A stretch of DNA of 64,000 nucleotides from Filimonas sp. (GTDB taxonomy: Bacteria; Bacteroidota; Bacteroidia; Chitinophagales; Chitinophagaceae). The DNA lies in assembly GCA_017306865.1 (NCBI GenBank), contig JAFKHH010000014.1:186001-250000 (forward strand), in the 5' to 3' direction. The notes under the pieces are model-generated. The model saw only the letters and a program-made list of their open reading frames with translations. It was not told the DNA's origin and made no database searches. Position 1 is the stretch's first letter; the number at the start of each line of letters is the position of its first letter. Made by a program: the position numbers and the translations under genes. Shown piece after piece: positions 55,046-64,000 of the stretch.

Positions 55046-56059
55046 TTAAAAAAAATTCCATTTTTTACGTCTTTCTTCAAGAACATCCATACTGTCGCCT
55101 TTTTTGACCTTTCCTCTCCTATATTTTTTAATCAGAGATTTCTTTTTATCAACAATCTTCTGTTTATCGTCTTTACTTTTACCTTCACAAAGGTCAGCTA
55201 TTCCCATAAAGTCTTCCAACTTTCTCCTGTATTTCTTATTGTACAAATATCCTTTACTTTCATTTTTCACTATTTCATAAAAGATTTCAGAATCTATCAA
55301 AGAATTGATCATGTAATCTTCCCAAACTTTATTTGGTAATACAGTTAGCTTATTATAATTAAAAATCAGTTCAAAAGAATTCAATTTGTAATAACAATAA
55401 GCACGAATTTTTGCTTTATTCTTCTTGCTTTCTGTCCCTTTAAAACTAATAAGTGCACCTTCTTTTATCTCAACTGTGACAGCGTCCTCGCCATCTATTC
55501 TTATTTTCTCGCCCGCTGCTATAGCTATTTCACTATCAGAAAAATCAATAGGATCATTATTGCCCTTTATATATTTTCCATTTCCTTTTAAGGACAATTT
55601 CCCCTCCTTCTTTGCCTCAAAATCTTCTGCCCCAGTGATAGTAATCCTCGATCCTTGCTCTGCTACAATTTCCGATATATAGTCTTTGGAATAACTGTTG
55701 TAAAATCCCCAAAGCGTAGGGTCACTGGCTTTCATCTTATTTGCCTCTGTTACAAAGGAAATATTCCTAAACGACACATCTCTTCTATAAACCAATATAG
55801 AAAGCACTATTGTGATAACCGTAAATCCCCATGGAATAAGCCCCCAATAATCAAACTTTTTTTTGTCTTCCAATAAATGATCTACTTCTAATTGAAGGCG
55901 ATCTTTCTCTGTAGCCAAAGAAGTTATATGCTGAATTTGTTGATCCAATTTCTTAGTAAGGGAGTCAATCCTAGGATCGTTTTTTTTACTATTCACCTGG
56001 CCTTGCGCAAGGCATACTATACTAGAAATGACAACAATCAGAAAGGTAATTTTTTTCAT
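55046..56059 (-). CDS. Secreted coiled-coil membrane protein of unknown function
   Basis: 337 residues from the ATG at 56059. Signal MKKITFLIVVISSIVCLAQG, then a coiled coil (about 25-68, IDSLTKKLDQQIQHITSLATEKDRLQLEVDHLL), a transmembrane helix (GLIPWGFTVITIVLSILVYR) and a lysine-rich C-terminus. Orientation would place the coiled coil outside the cytoplasm. No family recognised. Confidence 0.65.
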   Translation of the reverse strand: MKKITFLIVVISSIVCLAQGQVNSKKNDPRIDSLTKKLDQQIQHITSLATEKDRLQLEVDHLLEDKKKFDYWGLIPWGFTVITIVLSILVYRRDVSFRNISFVTEANKMKASDPTLWGFYNSYSKDYISEIVAEQGSRITITGAEDFEAKKEGKLSLKGNGKYIKGNNDPIDFSDSEIAIAAGEKIRIDGEDAVTVEIKEGALISFKGTESKKNKAKIRAYCYYKLNSFELIFNYNKLTVLPNKVWEDYMINSLIDSEIFYEIVKNESKGYLYNKKYRRKLEDFMGIADLCEGKSKDDKQKIVDKKKSLIKKYRRGKVKKGDSMDVLEERRKKWNFF

Positions 56060-56186
56060 GTCCGGGTTGATTTTTACGATAGGCCAATATAAGACTCCGG
56101 GCACATTTTTGCAAGGGGAGAAAACTGAAAGGCAATCTTGATATTTTTCATAAGCTTCGCGATCGAACAGAGCAATTGATTACTTT

Positions 56187-56603
56187 CTACTTCTGCTGCC
56201 ACGAATATATTTTTACAATCGAAGCGAGGTAGGATTCCATATGCCCATGATAAGTAGTATCTAAAATGCCCCTGACTGTTATTTTTTTGCCATTCACATC
56301 CTTCTTTATATCTATCCCAGGCCCTGTTTTCAGCCAAAATCCTTGAGAAATCATTGCTGTTTGGGGATCAGGAAATATAGCAAACATTTCAAATCCACTA
56401 TAAAACAACCCTGTTGTCTCTATATACTTTCCATGATATTTTTTGAACTCAAAAATGAGTTTTTCCATTGGAATTTTTATTGGACTTATTGATGTATCAA
56501 GCTGAAATTTTGAGGATACCAACGGTGCAGTTGTTCGGCATGAAACAGCTATGATCAGATAAAAACCAATAGCATAGAACACTATAAAACTTCTTGTTGC
56601 CAT
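56187..56603 (-). CDS. Small lipoprotein, paralogue of the gene at 58552
   Basis: 138 residues. Lipoprotein signal with lipobox IAVSC (C22). The body shares KKYHGKYIETTG, an F-x-x-FAI word and KKITVRGILDTTYHGHMESYLASIVKIYSW with the product at 58552-58977, a clear paralogue. The segment could be an OB-fold-like beta barrel (inference). Function unknown. Confidence 0.7.
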   Translation of the reverse strand: MATRSFIVFYAIGFYLIIAVSCRTTAPLVSSKFQLDTSISPIKIPMEKLIFEFKKYHGKYIETTGLFYSGFEMFAIFPDPQTAMISQGFWLKTGPGIDIKKDVNGKKITVRGILDTTYHGHMESYLASIVKIYSWQQK

Positions 56604-56654
56604 AAGGATTATTTAAAAAACAAGAACACAGTCAATCTATTAACATCTTTTCTT

Positions 56655-57515
56655 CTATACACCTTTATAAACAAATGAATAATTCACATTGTCACTAACG
56701 GGCTGGTAGCCTATTTTTTGATAGATGCTATTAGAAGTTGGATTGGATAGATCTGTATATAACGTACAAAAACTTTTCCCGGAAGCGAGAACTTTCTTAC
56801 TCAGTTCCGCTACTACTGCTGTTGCATATCCTTTATTCCTGTACAGCTTAGGGGTATATACGTATCCTATTGCCATCCCATTGTTTGTCGGGCGCGCGGC
56901 CTTAGCAATGGCAACAATAGTGGTATCTTCCCATACATATATTTCTCCGTTAGCAATCCCATTTTTTGCAGTTTCGTTCACTCTATCCGCACTAACTGCT
57001 GCGTTTGCTTCAACTGAAAATTCTCCTATGAACTGCGTTATTATTTGCAAGTCTTCCGGAAGTGCAACACGAAACATACCTGCGGGTCTTGTATAGTCGT
57101 TTACATGGGTCAGCTTAAATGCGCGCAATTGCATTTCTATTGTATAATTGCAACCGGCAATTATCGCCCATTTGTCTGCAAACGCTTGTGCAAGGTTTCT
57201 TTCTGCATTTACGCCTGTGATATTACCCAATTTTGCATATACTTCTTTTCCGAGTAAAGCAATTGCTTCTTCGCTGCAATCGTGTCCTTTATACAACAAT
57301 AACTTATGTGGAGGCGTCATGATCGCCATTAAAGCAACCTGTTGCTCCTGGTATATTATTGCAAAGAATGGTTCGGCATCACCATAGGTAAACTTATTCT
57401 TTACTAATGTATCTGCAATACCCAATAATAAATTGCCATTCACTTCATCCGCAAGCAATACGTCTTTTACGCTTTCGAGAAATGTGGCTGCGTCTGGCGG
57501 GTAGATTATTTCCAT
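56655..57515 (-). CDS. GNAT-family N-acetyltransferase
   Basis: 286 residues. The GNAT acetyl-CoA loop is visible in IGYVYTPKLYRNKGYATAVVAELSKKVLASGKSFCTLYTDLSNPTSNSIYQKIGYQPV. The N-terminal 150 residues form a second GNAT-like or regulatory half. Substrate unknown. Confidence 0.88.
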   Translation of the reverse strand: MEIIYPPDAATFLESVKDVLLADEVNGNLLLGIADTLVKNKFTYGDAEPFFAIIYQEQQVALMAIMTPPHKLLLYKGHDCSEEAIALLGKEVYAKLGNITGVNAERNLAQAFADKWAIIAGCNYTIEMQLRAFKLTHVNDYTRPAGMFRVALPEDLQIITQFIGEFSVEANAAVSADRVNETAKNGIANGEIYVWEDTTIVAIAKAARPTNNGMAIGYVYTPKLYRNKGYATAVVAELSKKVLASGKSFCTLYTDLSNPTSNSIYQKIGYQPVSDNVNYSFVYKGV

Positions 57516-57544
57516 TGAGTCATCTTTATTGAGTACTGTTTATA

Positions 57545-57627
57545 GGGAGATTTAAATCTCCTTTATCTATAGTTCGACATGCGCTACGCTAACATGTCGA
57601 ACAGCTCCGCTCATCGCGACGAGCAGA
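57545..57627. repeat. Single TTCGACATG palindrome and neighbours
   Basis: 57572-57602 (GTTCGACATG...CATGTCGAAC) is the unit of the composite elements at 18804 and 41835. It is preceded by GGAGATTTAAATCTCC (57546-57561) and followed by a GCTCCGCTC/GAGCAGAGC-like pair. Confidence 0.75.
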
Positions 57628-57638
57628 GCAAATTGACA

Positions 57639-58538
57639 CTATTCAGCATTTTCATCATCAATAATAAACTTCTGAATATCGCTTTTCGAGTAAGGAATAG
57701 TAAGGAAAGTTCCGCTATCTTTCGACATAGTAATTTTCGCATCCGCTACTGATAATGGCCTATGCCCAATTATTGGCATTTCTCCTCTATAAACCTCCAG
57801 GTCAAATATGCAAAGTGCCGGCAATGCTTTCATTAAAATTAATTTATCAATATCAATATTCAGAGAATTAGCATAATAGGCATACGGGGCAACAATTAAA
57901 GATCGTGGATGAAAAGAAGGATGTATATCGCTTGCACTTCCTCTCACTATATGCCTATAACTATCTATCAGTACTCTTGCAAATCCATATTCATTAGATG
58001 CTATTTTAAAAGCAATAATATCACCTTCCTTAGCGGCAACCCTTAGTCTGCTATTTGAAAGTTGATCACTTAGCCATTTAAAATAATCGTCACCAACTGA
58101 CTCCATGTATTTAGAGACCCAATTAGCAATATCTGTATATGATTTTATCTCGCCATCTTCAAAGTAACTTTTAATGAAAAAAATATTTCTTTTATTGTCA
58201 TACACGTGAATTCCACCGCCATTAAACGAACCTGAAAATTGAATACCCGATCCTTTAATTTTTAATACCTTGGGAATGGAAAACTTCTGTTCTTTACCTC
58301 TTGTGGTTTTAGGAAGCAACACTTGCCTGTTTCTTGTAACAATCTCTGCATCATATTCCAGGTAACCCCAAGCATAGTTCAATATTTTTACAATTTCATC
58401 CCCTTCGAAATAAATACTAATAGTATCACTAAATGTTATTTTTTCCCAACTTTCTGCTACAGGCGATAAGCCAAAATATTTTCGCTGTTTATTAGTAAGT
58501 TCGTAAGCAATTGATCTTTCTTTCATTATCTCTGCCAT
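57639..58538 (-). CDS. Imm26-like immunity-type protein
   Basis: 299 residues from the ATG at 58538; an earlier start at 58583 would overlap the upstream gene. The central segment AAKEGDIIAFKIASNEYGFARVLIDSYRHIV fits the Imm26 family pattern G-D-x-x-A-x-x-l.-nEYGFgRV, and a 160-residue N-terminal extension (FSIPKVLKIKGSGIQFSG, HVYDNKRNIFFI) is unfamiliar. Imm26 proteins are linked to polymorphic toxins; no matching toxin is nearby. Confidence 0.55.
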   Translation of the reverse strand: MAEIMKERSIAYELTNKQRKYFGLSPVAESWEKITFSDTISIYFEGDEIVKILNYAWGYLEYDAEIVTRNRQVLLPKTTRGKEQKFSIPKVLKIKGSGIQFSGSFNGGGIHVYDNKRNIFFIKSYFEDGEIKSYTDIANWVSKYMESVGDDYFKWLSDQLSNSRLRVAAKEGDIIAFKIASNEYGFARVLIDSYRHIVRGSASDIHPSFHPRSLIVAPYAYYANSLNIDIDKLILMKALPALCIFDLEVYRGEMPIIGHRPLSVADAKITMSKDSGTFLTIPYSKSDIQKFIIDDENAE

Positions 58539-58551
58539 AATCGCATTATAT

Positions 58552-58977
58552 TTATTCTGCTGCCCAATAATAGATTTTCCCAATTACTGCAAGATAGGAA
58601 TTCAAATGCCCCTTATTTGTTGTATCAACCATTCCTTTTATCGTGATCTTTTTATCATTCATACTATCAAAAGCCTTAGTGTTAATTTGAAGATCGCTAT
58701 TAGTATCTAGCCAAAAACTTCCAGATTCGCCCATTATGTTTGTGTCGGTATAAATAGCGAATTCTTCAAACGCCTGACGAAATGTACCAGTTGTCTCAAT
58801 ATACATTCCGTGATATTTTTTATAATTGAGAGCTAGCTCTGTGATAGGAACTTTTATTACATGAATTGTAGTATCTAACTGCTTTATAACAAAGAGCTGT
58901 TTCGGCCTCCTCATGTAGAAACACGAGGTTGTGATAACGATGAAGATCATTATCACAATTAGTGTAAACTTTCGCAT
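58552..58977 (-). CDS. Small lipoprotein, paralogue of the gene at 56187
   Basis: About 141 residues from the ATG at 58977 (58983 is also possible). Lipobox ITTSC. Shares KKYHGMYIETTG and KKITIKGMVDTTNKGHLNSYLAVIGKIYYW with 56187-56603. The pair brackets the Imm26-like and GNAT genes. Confidence 0.7.
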   Translation of the reverse strand: MRKFTLIVIMIFIVITTSCFYMRRPKQLFVIKQLDTTIHVIKVPITELALNYKKYHGMYIETTGTFRQAFEEFAIYTDTNIMGESGSFWLDTNSDLQINTKAFDSMNDKKITIKGMVDTTNKGHLNSYLAVIGKIYYWAAE

Positions 58978-59084
58978 TGGCATAAGAATCATACAGTTTG
59001 GTTTACGAGAAAATCCACGTCCCTCCTCAATATCCTTTACTCAAATTCCGGCGTATAAGTAAGCATGTTATGAAAAAATAAATA

Positions 59085-59993
59085 TTATTTGTCTATCAGA
59101 TAAAAATACTCCTCAAAAACCCATTTATCACAGTTCACTGGAATCAGATTTATTTTATATCGTTGTTTTGTAATCCATCCAGCTACCTCTTTACTCCAAG
59201 CTTCATTATCTTTTCCGTCAACACTAGTTGATAATGTAAATAATTCGCATTTCCCCTGTTTGTCTACTGTTCCATAAACCATTATGTAATATTTAGAACT
59301 ATCATAAGTCGCTGTCTCTTTTTTATTAAGTCCATCCTTCAATGCACTTCTGAAATCCTTTCCATTTGCTAAATCCGGAAATTGGTATCTATCGGGGTAT
59401 TTTATATCATACTGTACAGTAGATTTTAATTCTGGCAGCTTCTTCTTATTAAATCTGTTGAGGATAAATGCCTCGTCCATCTTACCCACAATTTCTGCTT
59501 TATTGACATCAATCAATATTGCTTTATTATCTAATGTCAATATAAAAAGTGTATCATTATTAATGAACATTTGATCATACCACAACGTATGAGAAGAAGT
59601 TTTTATCAACTTTGTTTTATTCATGCTCAGATCATCCACAAAATAACTTTTTCCCTTCTTTCCGTTAATATAGAATTCAATGAGTGGTTGATTCTCATAA
59701 TTATCATGCCCCCACATCCAATAGGTAGTTGTTACTAGTGATTTACCATTATTACTTATAAATGCTCTTCTTGCCAGGTAATTATCGATTTGATACAATT
59801 TTTTCTTTGTTTTTGCATCATAAACCATCGTTTTTCCAAAATTCGTTTGATCATAATTGTAAAAAGGAATTGACTTATAATAGAATTTTCCATTTTGAGA
59901 ATACAGCGTGTACTGATATGCAGAGCCTGGCAGATCAGCTTTTGCAAATAGAATTTTCAAAATAAGAATAAGGAAGATTAGGGTCTGTTTCAT
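59085..59993 (-). CDS. Secreted protein of unknown function
   Basis: 302 residues with a signal peptide (MKQTLIFLILILKILFAKAD). Beta-rich, many tyrosines and lysines, with repeated short words YDAKTKKKLYQID and LTLDNKAILIDVNKAEIVGKMDEAF that suggest a small propeller. No family recognised. First gene of the AT-rich minus-strand cluster. Confidence 0.6.
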   Translation of the reverse strand: MKQTLIFLILILKILFAKADLPGSAYQYTLYSQNGKFYYKSIPFYNYDQTNFGKTMVYDAKTKKKLYQIDNYLARRAFISNNGKSLVTTTYWMWGHDNYENQPLIEFYINGKKGKSYFVDDLSMNKTKLIKTSSHTLWYDQMFINNDTLFILTLDNKAILIDVNKAEIVGKMDEAFILNRFNKKKLPELKSTVQYDIKYPDRYQFPDLANGKDFRSALKDGLNKKETATYDSSKYYIMVYGTVDKQGKCELFTLSTSVDGKDNEAWSKEVAGWITKQRYKINLIPVNCDKWVFEEYFYLIDK

Positions 59994-60114
59994 GTTTTTA
60001 CTTTACCGTTATATAAAGATAAATTACTCCCCTCAACGTCCCTCAATAGAGGAAACAAAAAAAGCCCCGTGTTTCCACGAAGGCTTTCAACTAAATACGG
60101 CTGTACTTCGCCCT

Positions 60115-60238
60115 GGTTCGTGTCCTCACGAACCAGTTACTTTCCGGCGCGTGAGGACACACGCCGGGGCGAACAAATATGATTGCTGAATAACGATCTA
60201 CAGTACAAGTGAGTGACACAACAACCGATGCTATGAAA
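60115..60238. repeat. Composite palindrome pair plus 36-bp direct repeat
   Basis: GGTTCGTG tcct CACGAACC (60115-60134) and CCGGCGcGTG agga CACaCGCCGG (60144-60167) repeat the pair at 18590-18642 almost exactly. The 36-base word at 60203-60238 matches 41982-42017 with two differences. In the gap 59994-60253 there is no gene. Confidence 0.85.
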
Positions 60239-60253
60239 AACCGCTGCTGGCCA

Positions 60254-61372
60254 TCACGCCATTTTTTTCTTTTTCTTCCTTCGTCCCCGCCAGATAAGGA
60301 ATCCGGTGATGGGCAAACTGGCGGCTACCAGGCTGGCGCAAAAGACCATTATTTTACCGGCAATGCCCCACACTGCACCTGTATGCACATCGTAGTTTAG
60401 CCGCATGATCTTATCTGCTGCGGTGGCTTTGCTAAAGCGGCTGTATAGGTGCCTTACAGGCATTTCCTGCAAGGTATATTGATCAAAATAGCGATAATCA
60501 CTTTTCCAGTAAGTTGTTTCATCCGGGTTGGCAACCGCTTCTATGGAAGCTGAATCGCTGGTGGGCGGGTGTACTTCTATTACCTGTGCAGCAGGATTCT
60601 CCTGCGTCATTTTTTGCCAGATAAGATCTATTGCCGGAGCAGCAGATTTTAGTGCGATGTTCTTTTTATCGGAATAAGATTCTTCCCACTGGATCATTTT
60701 CTTTCCGCCGGAAGCCGTCCAGTAGATGGAATTGGCAAACCACTGAAAGCCCCATACCAGGCCGGTAACAGCTATGAAGATGGCGATCCAGGTCATATAA
60801 AAACCGAGGACATTGTGGAGGTCATAGTTCACACGCTTCCACTTGGCATTCCATTTTATGGAGAAGCGTTGTTTACGTGCTGCTTTATTGCGTGGCCACC
60901 ACAATACAATGCCCGTGATTAGCATAATGAGAAAGATCAATGTTGCCGTTGCTACGATCGGTTGCCCTATAGTTGGGGGCAGCCATAAATAAAAATGCCC
61001 GTTGATCATGATACGAAAGAAATCGCGGTTCATGTTGCGCACTTTCAGCACTTGCCCGTTATAGGGATTTACATAAATGATGTAGTAATAATCCTCTCCG
61101 TAATAGATAGCCTGTGCAGCTTTGTTCTTTACGCCATAGGCAATGCTATGTGGCTGCTTACCGGGCAGATGCGCGTTGGCTATTTTAGTAATCTCGCTGG
61201 GGGGTAGCATAGCTGCATGCTGCGGCTGCACGTTCTGATAAGGTACAGTAACAGATTCTATCTCCCGCTGAAAAGCCAGGATGCACCCAGTGATACCGAG
61301 AAAAACGACGATTAGGCCTGATGCCAGGCCTAACCATAAATGTATTTTACCAATCCACTTTTTAAGCGCCAT
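60254..61372 (-). CDS. PepSY-domain membrane protein
   Basis: 372 residues with four hydrophobic helices: LGLASGLIVVFLGITGCILAF, VATATLIFLIMLITGIVLWW, MTWIAIFIAVTGLVWGFQW and VFCASLVAASLPITGFLIW. Two PepSY-type periplasmic segments (about 40-125 and 240-330) are present. PepSY-TM proteins in operons with TonB receptors reduce ferric siderophores or act in iron uptake at the inner membrane. It follows the receptor gene by three bases. Confidence 0.88.
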   Translation of the reverse strand: MALKKWIGKIHLWLGLASGLIVVFLGITGCILAFQREIESVTVPYQNVQPQHAAMLPPSEITKIANAHLPGKQPHSIAYGVKNKAAQAIYYGEDYYYIIYVNPYNGQVLKVRNMNRDFFRIMINGHFYLWLPPTIGQPIVATATLIFLIMLITGIVLWWPRNKAARKQRFSIKWNAKWKRVNYDLHNVLGFYMTWIAIFIAVTGLVWGFQWFANSIYWTASGGKKMIQWEESYSDKKNIALKSAAPAIDLIWQKMTQENPAAQVIEVHPPTSDSASIEAVANPDETTYWKSDYRYFDQYTLQEMPVRHLYSRFSKATAADKIMRLNYDVHTGAVWGIAGKIMVFCASLVAASLPITGFLIWRGRRKKKKKMA

Positions 61373-61375
61373 ACT

Positions 61376-63820
61376 TTAGAACTTGAAGGAAACGCTTCCC
61401 GTTATACTTCTTAATTTTTGTGGGTTCATAGTTGTGTAACCAGTCCAGTATTCTTTGTTGGTAAGGTTATCTACCTTCACACCTACCCTGAATTTTGTTG
61501 CTTCGTAAAACACGCTTGCGTTCAGGATAGTATAGGCTGGCAGAATAAACTCCCCATAGTACACGCTGTTGAGTATTTTGTTGTCGCTTGCGTAGTTACC
61601 ACCGAAACCAAAACCGAGACCCTGTGCTTTACCATGTGGTATTTTGTAACCGATCCACAGGTTGGCTGTATAAGGAGAACTTGCTGTTGCCGGCCTTCTG
61701 CCTTGCACATCAGCATCTGCTTCTGTCATTTTAGAATCGTTGTACGCAAAGCCTGCCAGTACATTCAAGCCTTGTGCAGGATTAGCATTTACATCTACTT
61801 CTATTCCTTTGCTCACCTGTGTACCATCTTGTATAGAGAAGTTAGGATGCAGCATATCTGCACGGATCATATCACTTACTTTAATGTTGTAGTAACTGAT
61901 CGTACCATTTAGTTTACCACCCAGCGCCGCTACTTTCACACCGGTTTCCCACTGCATCGCTTTCTCCGGCTTAAACGTTTTGTTGTTGAAGTCTGTACCT
62001 GTCTTATTCGTAAAGCCATTCTGGTAGTTACCAAAAATAGATATTACGTCTTTGACAGGCTGGTACACTAAACCAAACTTAGGAGATAATGCTGTTTGTG
62101 TATAGTTGCCGGAATATTTACCGGTAGTCATATCAAAAGATCCTTTGTTGTCAAAATAATCAATACGCAATGCAGCGGATGCGATCAGGTTATCTGTAAT
62201 GTTTACCACATCAGATACGTATGCGCTGTATGTATTTGTTTTAAAACGGGAAGGATATGTCCACGGCTTACCATTTTTTAATGCTGAGTCTAATTTATCG
62301 CCATTAAAATGTTCGTAGTTAGGAATAGTGCCATTCTTAGGAATGGTATCGAAATTCAATCCATAGAAAAGCTGGTTTGAATTCTGCTCAAAATAATCAA
62401 GCCCTGCTACAAAACGGTTACGCACGTTACCTATCTTAAAATCGCCGATGAAGTTTTGTTGAATTTCTGTTGTGCGCATTTCGCTGTTAGCAGTAGACTG
62501 ATCTGCCCTTGCTAAGTAATCCGCACCTATCGCATTTGGGTTGCCTGTTACTATTGAGTTTGGTATCAGGTAGAAGTAGGCATAAGGGCCGTTTGAAAAG
62601 CTATATGATGTAGTGATGTTTGTTTGTGACGTCCATTTATCAGACATTTTATACGTCATCTGTCCGAAGAGGTTTGTGCTCTTGTATGTCTGGTAAATGC
62701 TGTTGGCCGAGTAAGAACGTTTGTAATCTATACCCAGTTGATCTGCCCTTGTTGCACCAAGTTGTGATGCAGGAAAATAAAAGAAGATAAAAGGCTGGGA
62801 GGAGTTGCTGCCACCATATAGTTCAGCATCTATTAAAAATGAAAGCTTGTCGTTTACTTTATAAGATACGCTGGGTGCAATAACGTATCCTTTGGAAAAA
62901 CCGTTGTCCATAAAGCTGCCTTCGTAATTGTAAGCCGTATTCAGGCGGAACAACAAATTCTTAGCAGAGTCAAGCGGCGTATTTATATCTGCACTCAGGC
63001 GGTTGAAGCCATAGCTACCTGTAGCGTATGTAAGCTCGCCACCTAACCTGTCGTAAGGTTTCTTCGTAACCCTGTTGATGAGGCCACCATAGGATGTAAG
63101 TGTACTGCCAAACAAAGTAGCAGACGGCCCTTTGATGACTTCTATGTTTTCGAGGTTCGCTGCATCTATACGAGAAGTTACATTACCGGCAATGCCGTTT
63201 CTCAATTGGCTTTGTACAATAAAACCGCGCATATTGTAATACGCACCGCCGTCTCCACCACGCCCTGTTGCGTCCCACATTTTCTGTACGCCCGGCGCAT
63301 TTTTCATAGCGTCGTCTATAGAAAAAATGAGCTGCTGGTTCAGTACATCTTTGGTGATAGTGGTATAAACCTGTGCGTTTTCAAGATTGTTCAATGCAAC
63401 TTTTGCTACATACTCGCTTCCTTTTTTGCTAAAGCGGTTGCGTGATGCAATAACGGAAACCGATTCCAGTTGCTTTTCAGATACAGTTAGTTTTAGCTGT
63501 GCATTGGTTGTTTTACCGGCAGCAACACTTACTGTTTTGATTAGTGTTTCATAGCCTACCAATGATATTTCTATGGTATACTCACCTGCTTTTATATTAC
63601 GGAATGCGAACCCTCCTTCATCACTTGCCAAGATGGTCTTACCTGTCTCTTTCAGTAACACTGTTACAGCCGCCGCCGGCTTACCATCGTTTGTAGTAAC
63701 CTTGCCTTTGATAATGCCCGCGTTTTCATCAAGGTTATCATCTCCATCTGCCGCGAATGTGGTTTTTACAGAAAGGATAGCCAGGAATAAAATACCGATT
63801 GCTAATAGTTTACTCTTCAT
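61376..63820 (-). CDS. TonB-dependent siderophore-type outer-membrane receptor
   Basis: 814 residues from the ATG at 63820; the frame reaches 63844 but the signal peptide starts here (MKSKLLAIGILFLAILSVKTTFA). Residues ~35-110 form a carboxypeptidase-like regulatory domain (GIIKGKVTTNDGKPAAAVTVLL, DEGGFAFRNIKAGEYTIEISLVGYE). The plug spans roughly 110-240 (ENIEVIKGPSATLFGS). A large beta-barrel follows, ending in SVSFKF. Substrate probably a ferric siderophore (inference from the PepSY partner). First gene of the operon. Confidence 0.93.
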   Translation of the reverse strand: MKSKLLAIGILFLAILSVKTTFAADGDDNLDENAGIIKGKVTTNDGKPAAAVTVLLKETGKTILASDEGGFAFRNIKAGEYTIEISLVGYETLIKTVSVAAGKTTNAQLKLTVSEKQLESVSVIASRNRFSKKGSEYVAKVALNNLENAQVYTTITKDVLNQQLIFSIDDAMKNAPGVQKMWDATGRGGDGGAYYNMRGFIVQSQLRNGIAGNVTSRIDAANLENIEVIKGPSATLFGSTLTSYGGLINRVTKKPYDRLGGELTYATGSYGFNRLSADINTPLDSAKNLLFRLNTAYNYEGSFMDNGFSKGYVIAPSVSYKVNDKLSFLIDAELYGGSNSSQPFIFFYFPASQLGATRADQLGIDYKRSYSANSIYQTYKSTNLFGQMTYKMSDKWTSQTNITTSYSFSNGPYAYFYLIPNSIVTGNPNAIGADYLARADQSTANSEMRTTEIQQNFIGDFKIGNVRNRFVAGLDYFEQNSNQLFYGLNFDTIPKNGTIPNYEHFNGDKLDSALKNGKPWTYPSRFKTNTYSAYVSDVVNITDNLIASAALRIDYFDNKGSFDMTTGKYSGNYTQTALSPKFGLVYQPVKDVISIFGNYQNGFTNKTGTDFNNKTFKPEKAMQWETGVKVAALGGKLNGTISYYNIKVSDMIRADMLHPNFSIQDGTQVSKGIEVDVNANPAQGLNVLAGFAYNDSKMTEADADVQGRRPATASSPYTANLWIGYKIPHGKAQGLGFGFGGNYASDNKILNSVYYGEFILPAYTILNASVFYEATKFRVGVKVDNLTNKEYWTGYTTMNPQKLRSITGSVSFKF

Positions 63821-64000
63821 CGTAATTTTTTTCTTCGGGCGCAAAATTGCCCCTATGCAACGGGCATTATTGTAGCAATCGGGAAAAACCGTTTACGCAA
63901 TCAGGAATAATTAACGGTTTTGCATTGACCTTACAGGGGGTGACTTATTTCTGAAACAGGTATAAGTATATGAAAATCAGCTCCTTTATTTTGAATAGAG
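63821..64000. other. Upstream region of the receptor operon
   Basis: Minus-strand CAATTTTG about 20 bases before the ATG is a seven-of-eight -7 match without a matched -33 TTG. No Fur-box-like palindrome is apparent. Nothing else can be assigned in this stretch. Confidence 0.3.

Noticed and set aside
56074-56337. 87-codon minus-strand frame over the lipoprotein at 56187
   Set aside because: It overlaps a better-supported gene in another frame and has no signal or domain.
60209-60400. 63-codon plus-strand frame near the PepSY gene
   Set aside because: It starts within the 36-bp direct repeat and runs antisense to the PepSY gene.

Overview
The window looks like a piece of a Bacteroidota chromosome, most likely family Chitinophagaceae. 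Supporting signs are about 40-45% GC by eye, start sites mostly without Shine-Dalgarno sequences, several matches to the Bacteroidota promoter pattern TTG-N19/20-TAnnTTTG, a TonB receptor with an N-terminal carboxypeptidase-like domain, LruC/DUF4842 and BNR-4 proteins, and many lipoproteins. The family-level placement is inference from style of sequence; no rRNA or tRNA gene is present to anchor it.

Layout. 1-2.7 kb: the end of a cyclophilin gene, a small unknown gene, a repeat-rich spacer, and a divergent oxidoreductase/HxlR regulator pair with a palindromic operator between them. 2.97-8.94 kb: a complete SUF iron-sulfur assembly operon (sufB, C, D, S, E, T). 9.5-12.6 kb: a two-gene polysaccharide-degradation operon (BNR-4 protein and a Tat-exported GH28-like protein). 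12.7-15.6 kb: a membrane protein and an LruC-domain lipoprotein.

16.3-41.0 kb is the main attraction: an extracellular contractile injection system (eCIS), related to PVC/Afp/MAC/AlgoCIS particles. A minus-strand arm encodes tail terminator (DUF4255), a 244-aa unknown, a 690-aa sheath, two tube proteins, DUF5908, LysM baseplate protein, VgrG-like spike, PAAR tip, gp25, two large baseplate wedge proteins and a 715-aa protein. A divergent plus-strand arm encodes the tape-measure protein, AAA+ ATPase, a 1153-aa DUF4157 (eCIScore) protein that is the best candidate cargo, and a Tdi1/GAD-like protein that may be its immunity partner. The eCIS arm is unusual in being peppered with intergenic palindromic repeats, including three copies of a ~190-bp unit around the PAAR gene.

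41.1-53.8 kb holds ordinary chromosomal genes: NIPSNAP, DUF1579-like, WYL regulator, DinB, M1 aminopeptidase, ECF sigma factor with membrane partner, thiolase, two AraC regulators, SRPBCC, beta-carbonic anhydrase and a baeRF3-like protein. A candidate small RNA with its own promoter and terminator lies at about 50.06-50.15 kb. 53.9-60.0 kb is an AT-rich minus-strand island of small lipoproteins and unknowns, including two paralogous lipoproteins flanking an Imm26-like protein. 60.2-63.8 kb is a PepSY/TonB-receptor operon for iron or siderophore uptake.

Across the whole window, intergenic spaces carry at least four families of short palindromic (REP-like) elements. Several show paired changes on both arms of the hairpin, which suggests that the folded structure or palindrome itself is maintained.
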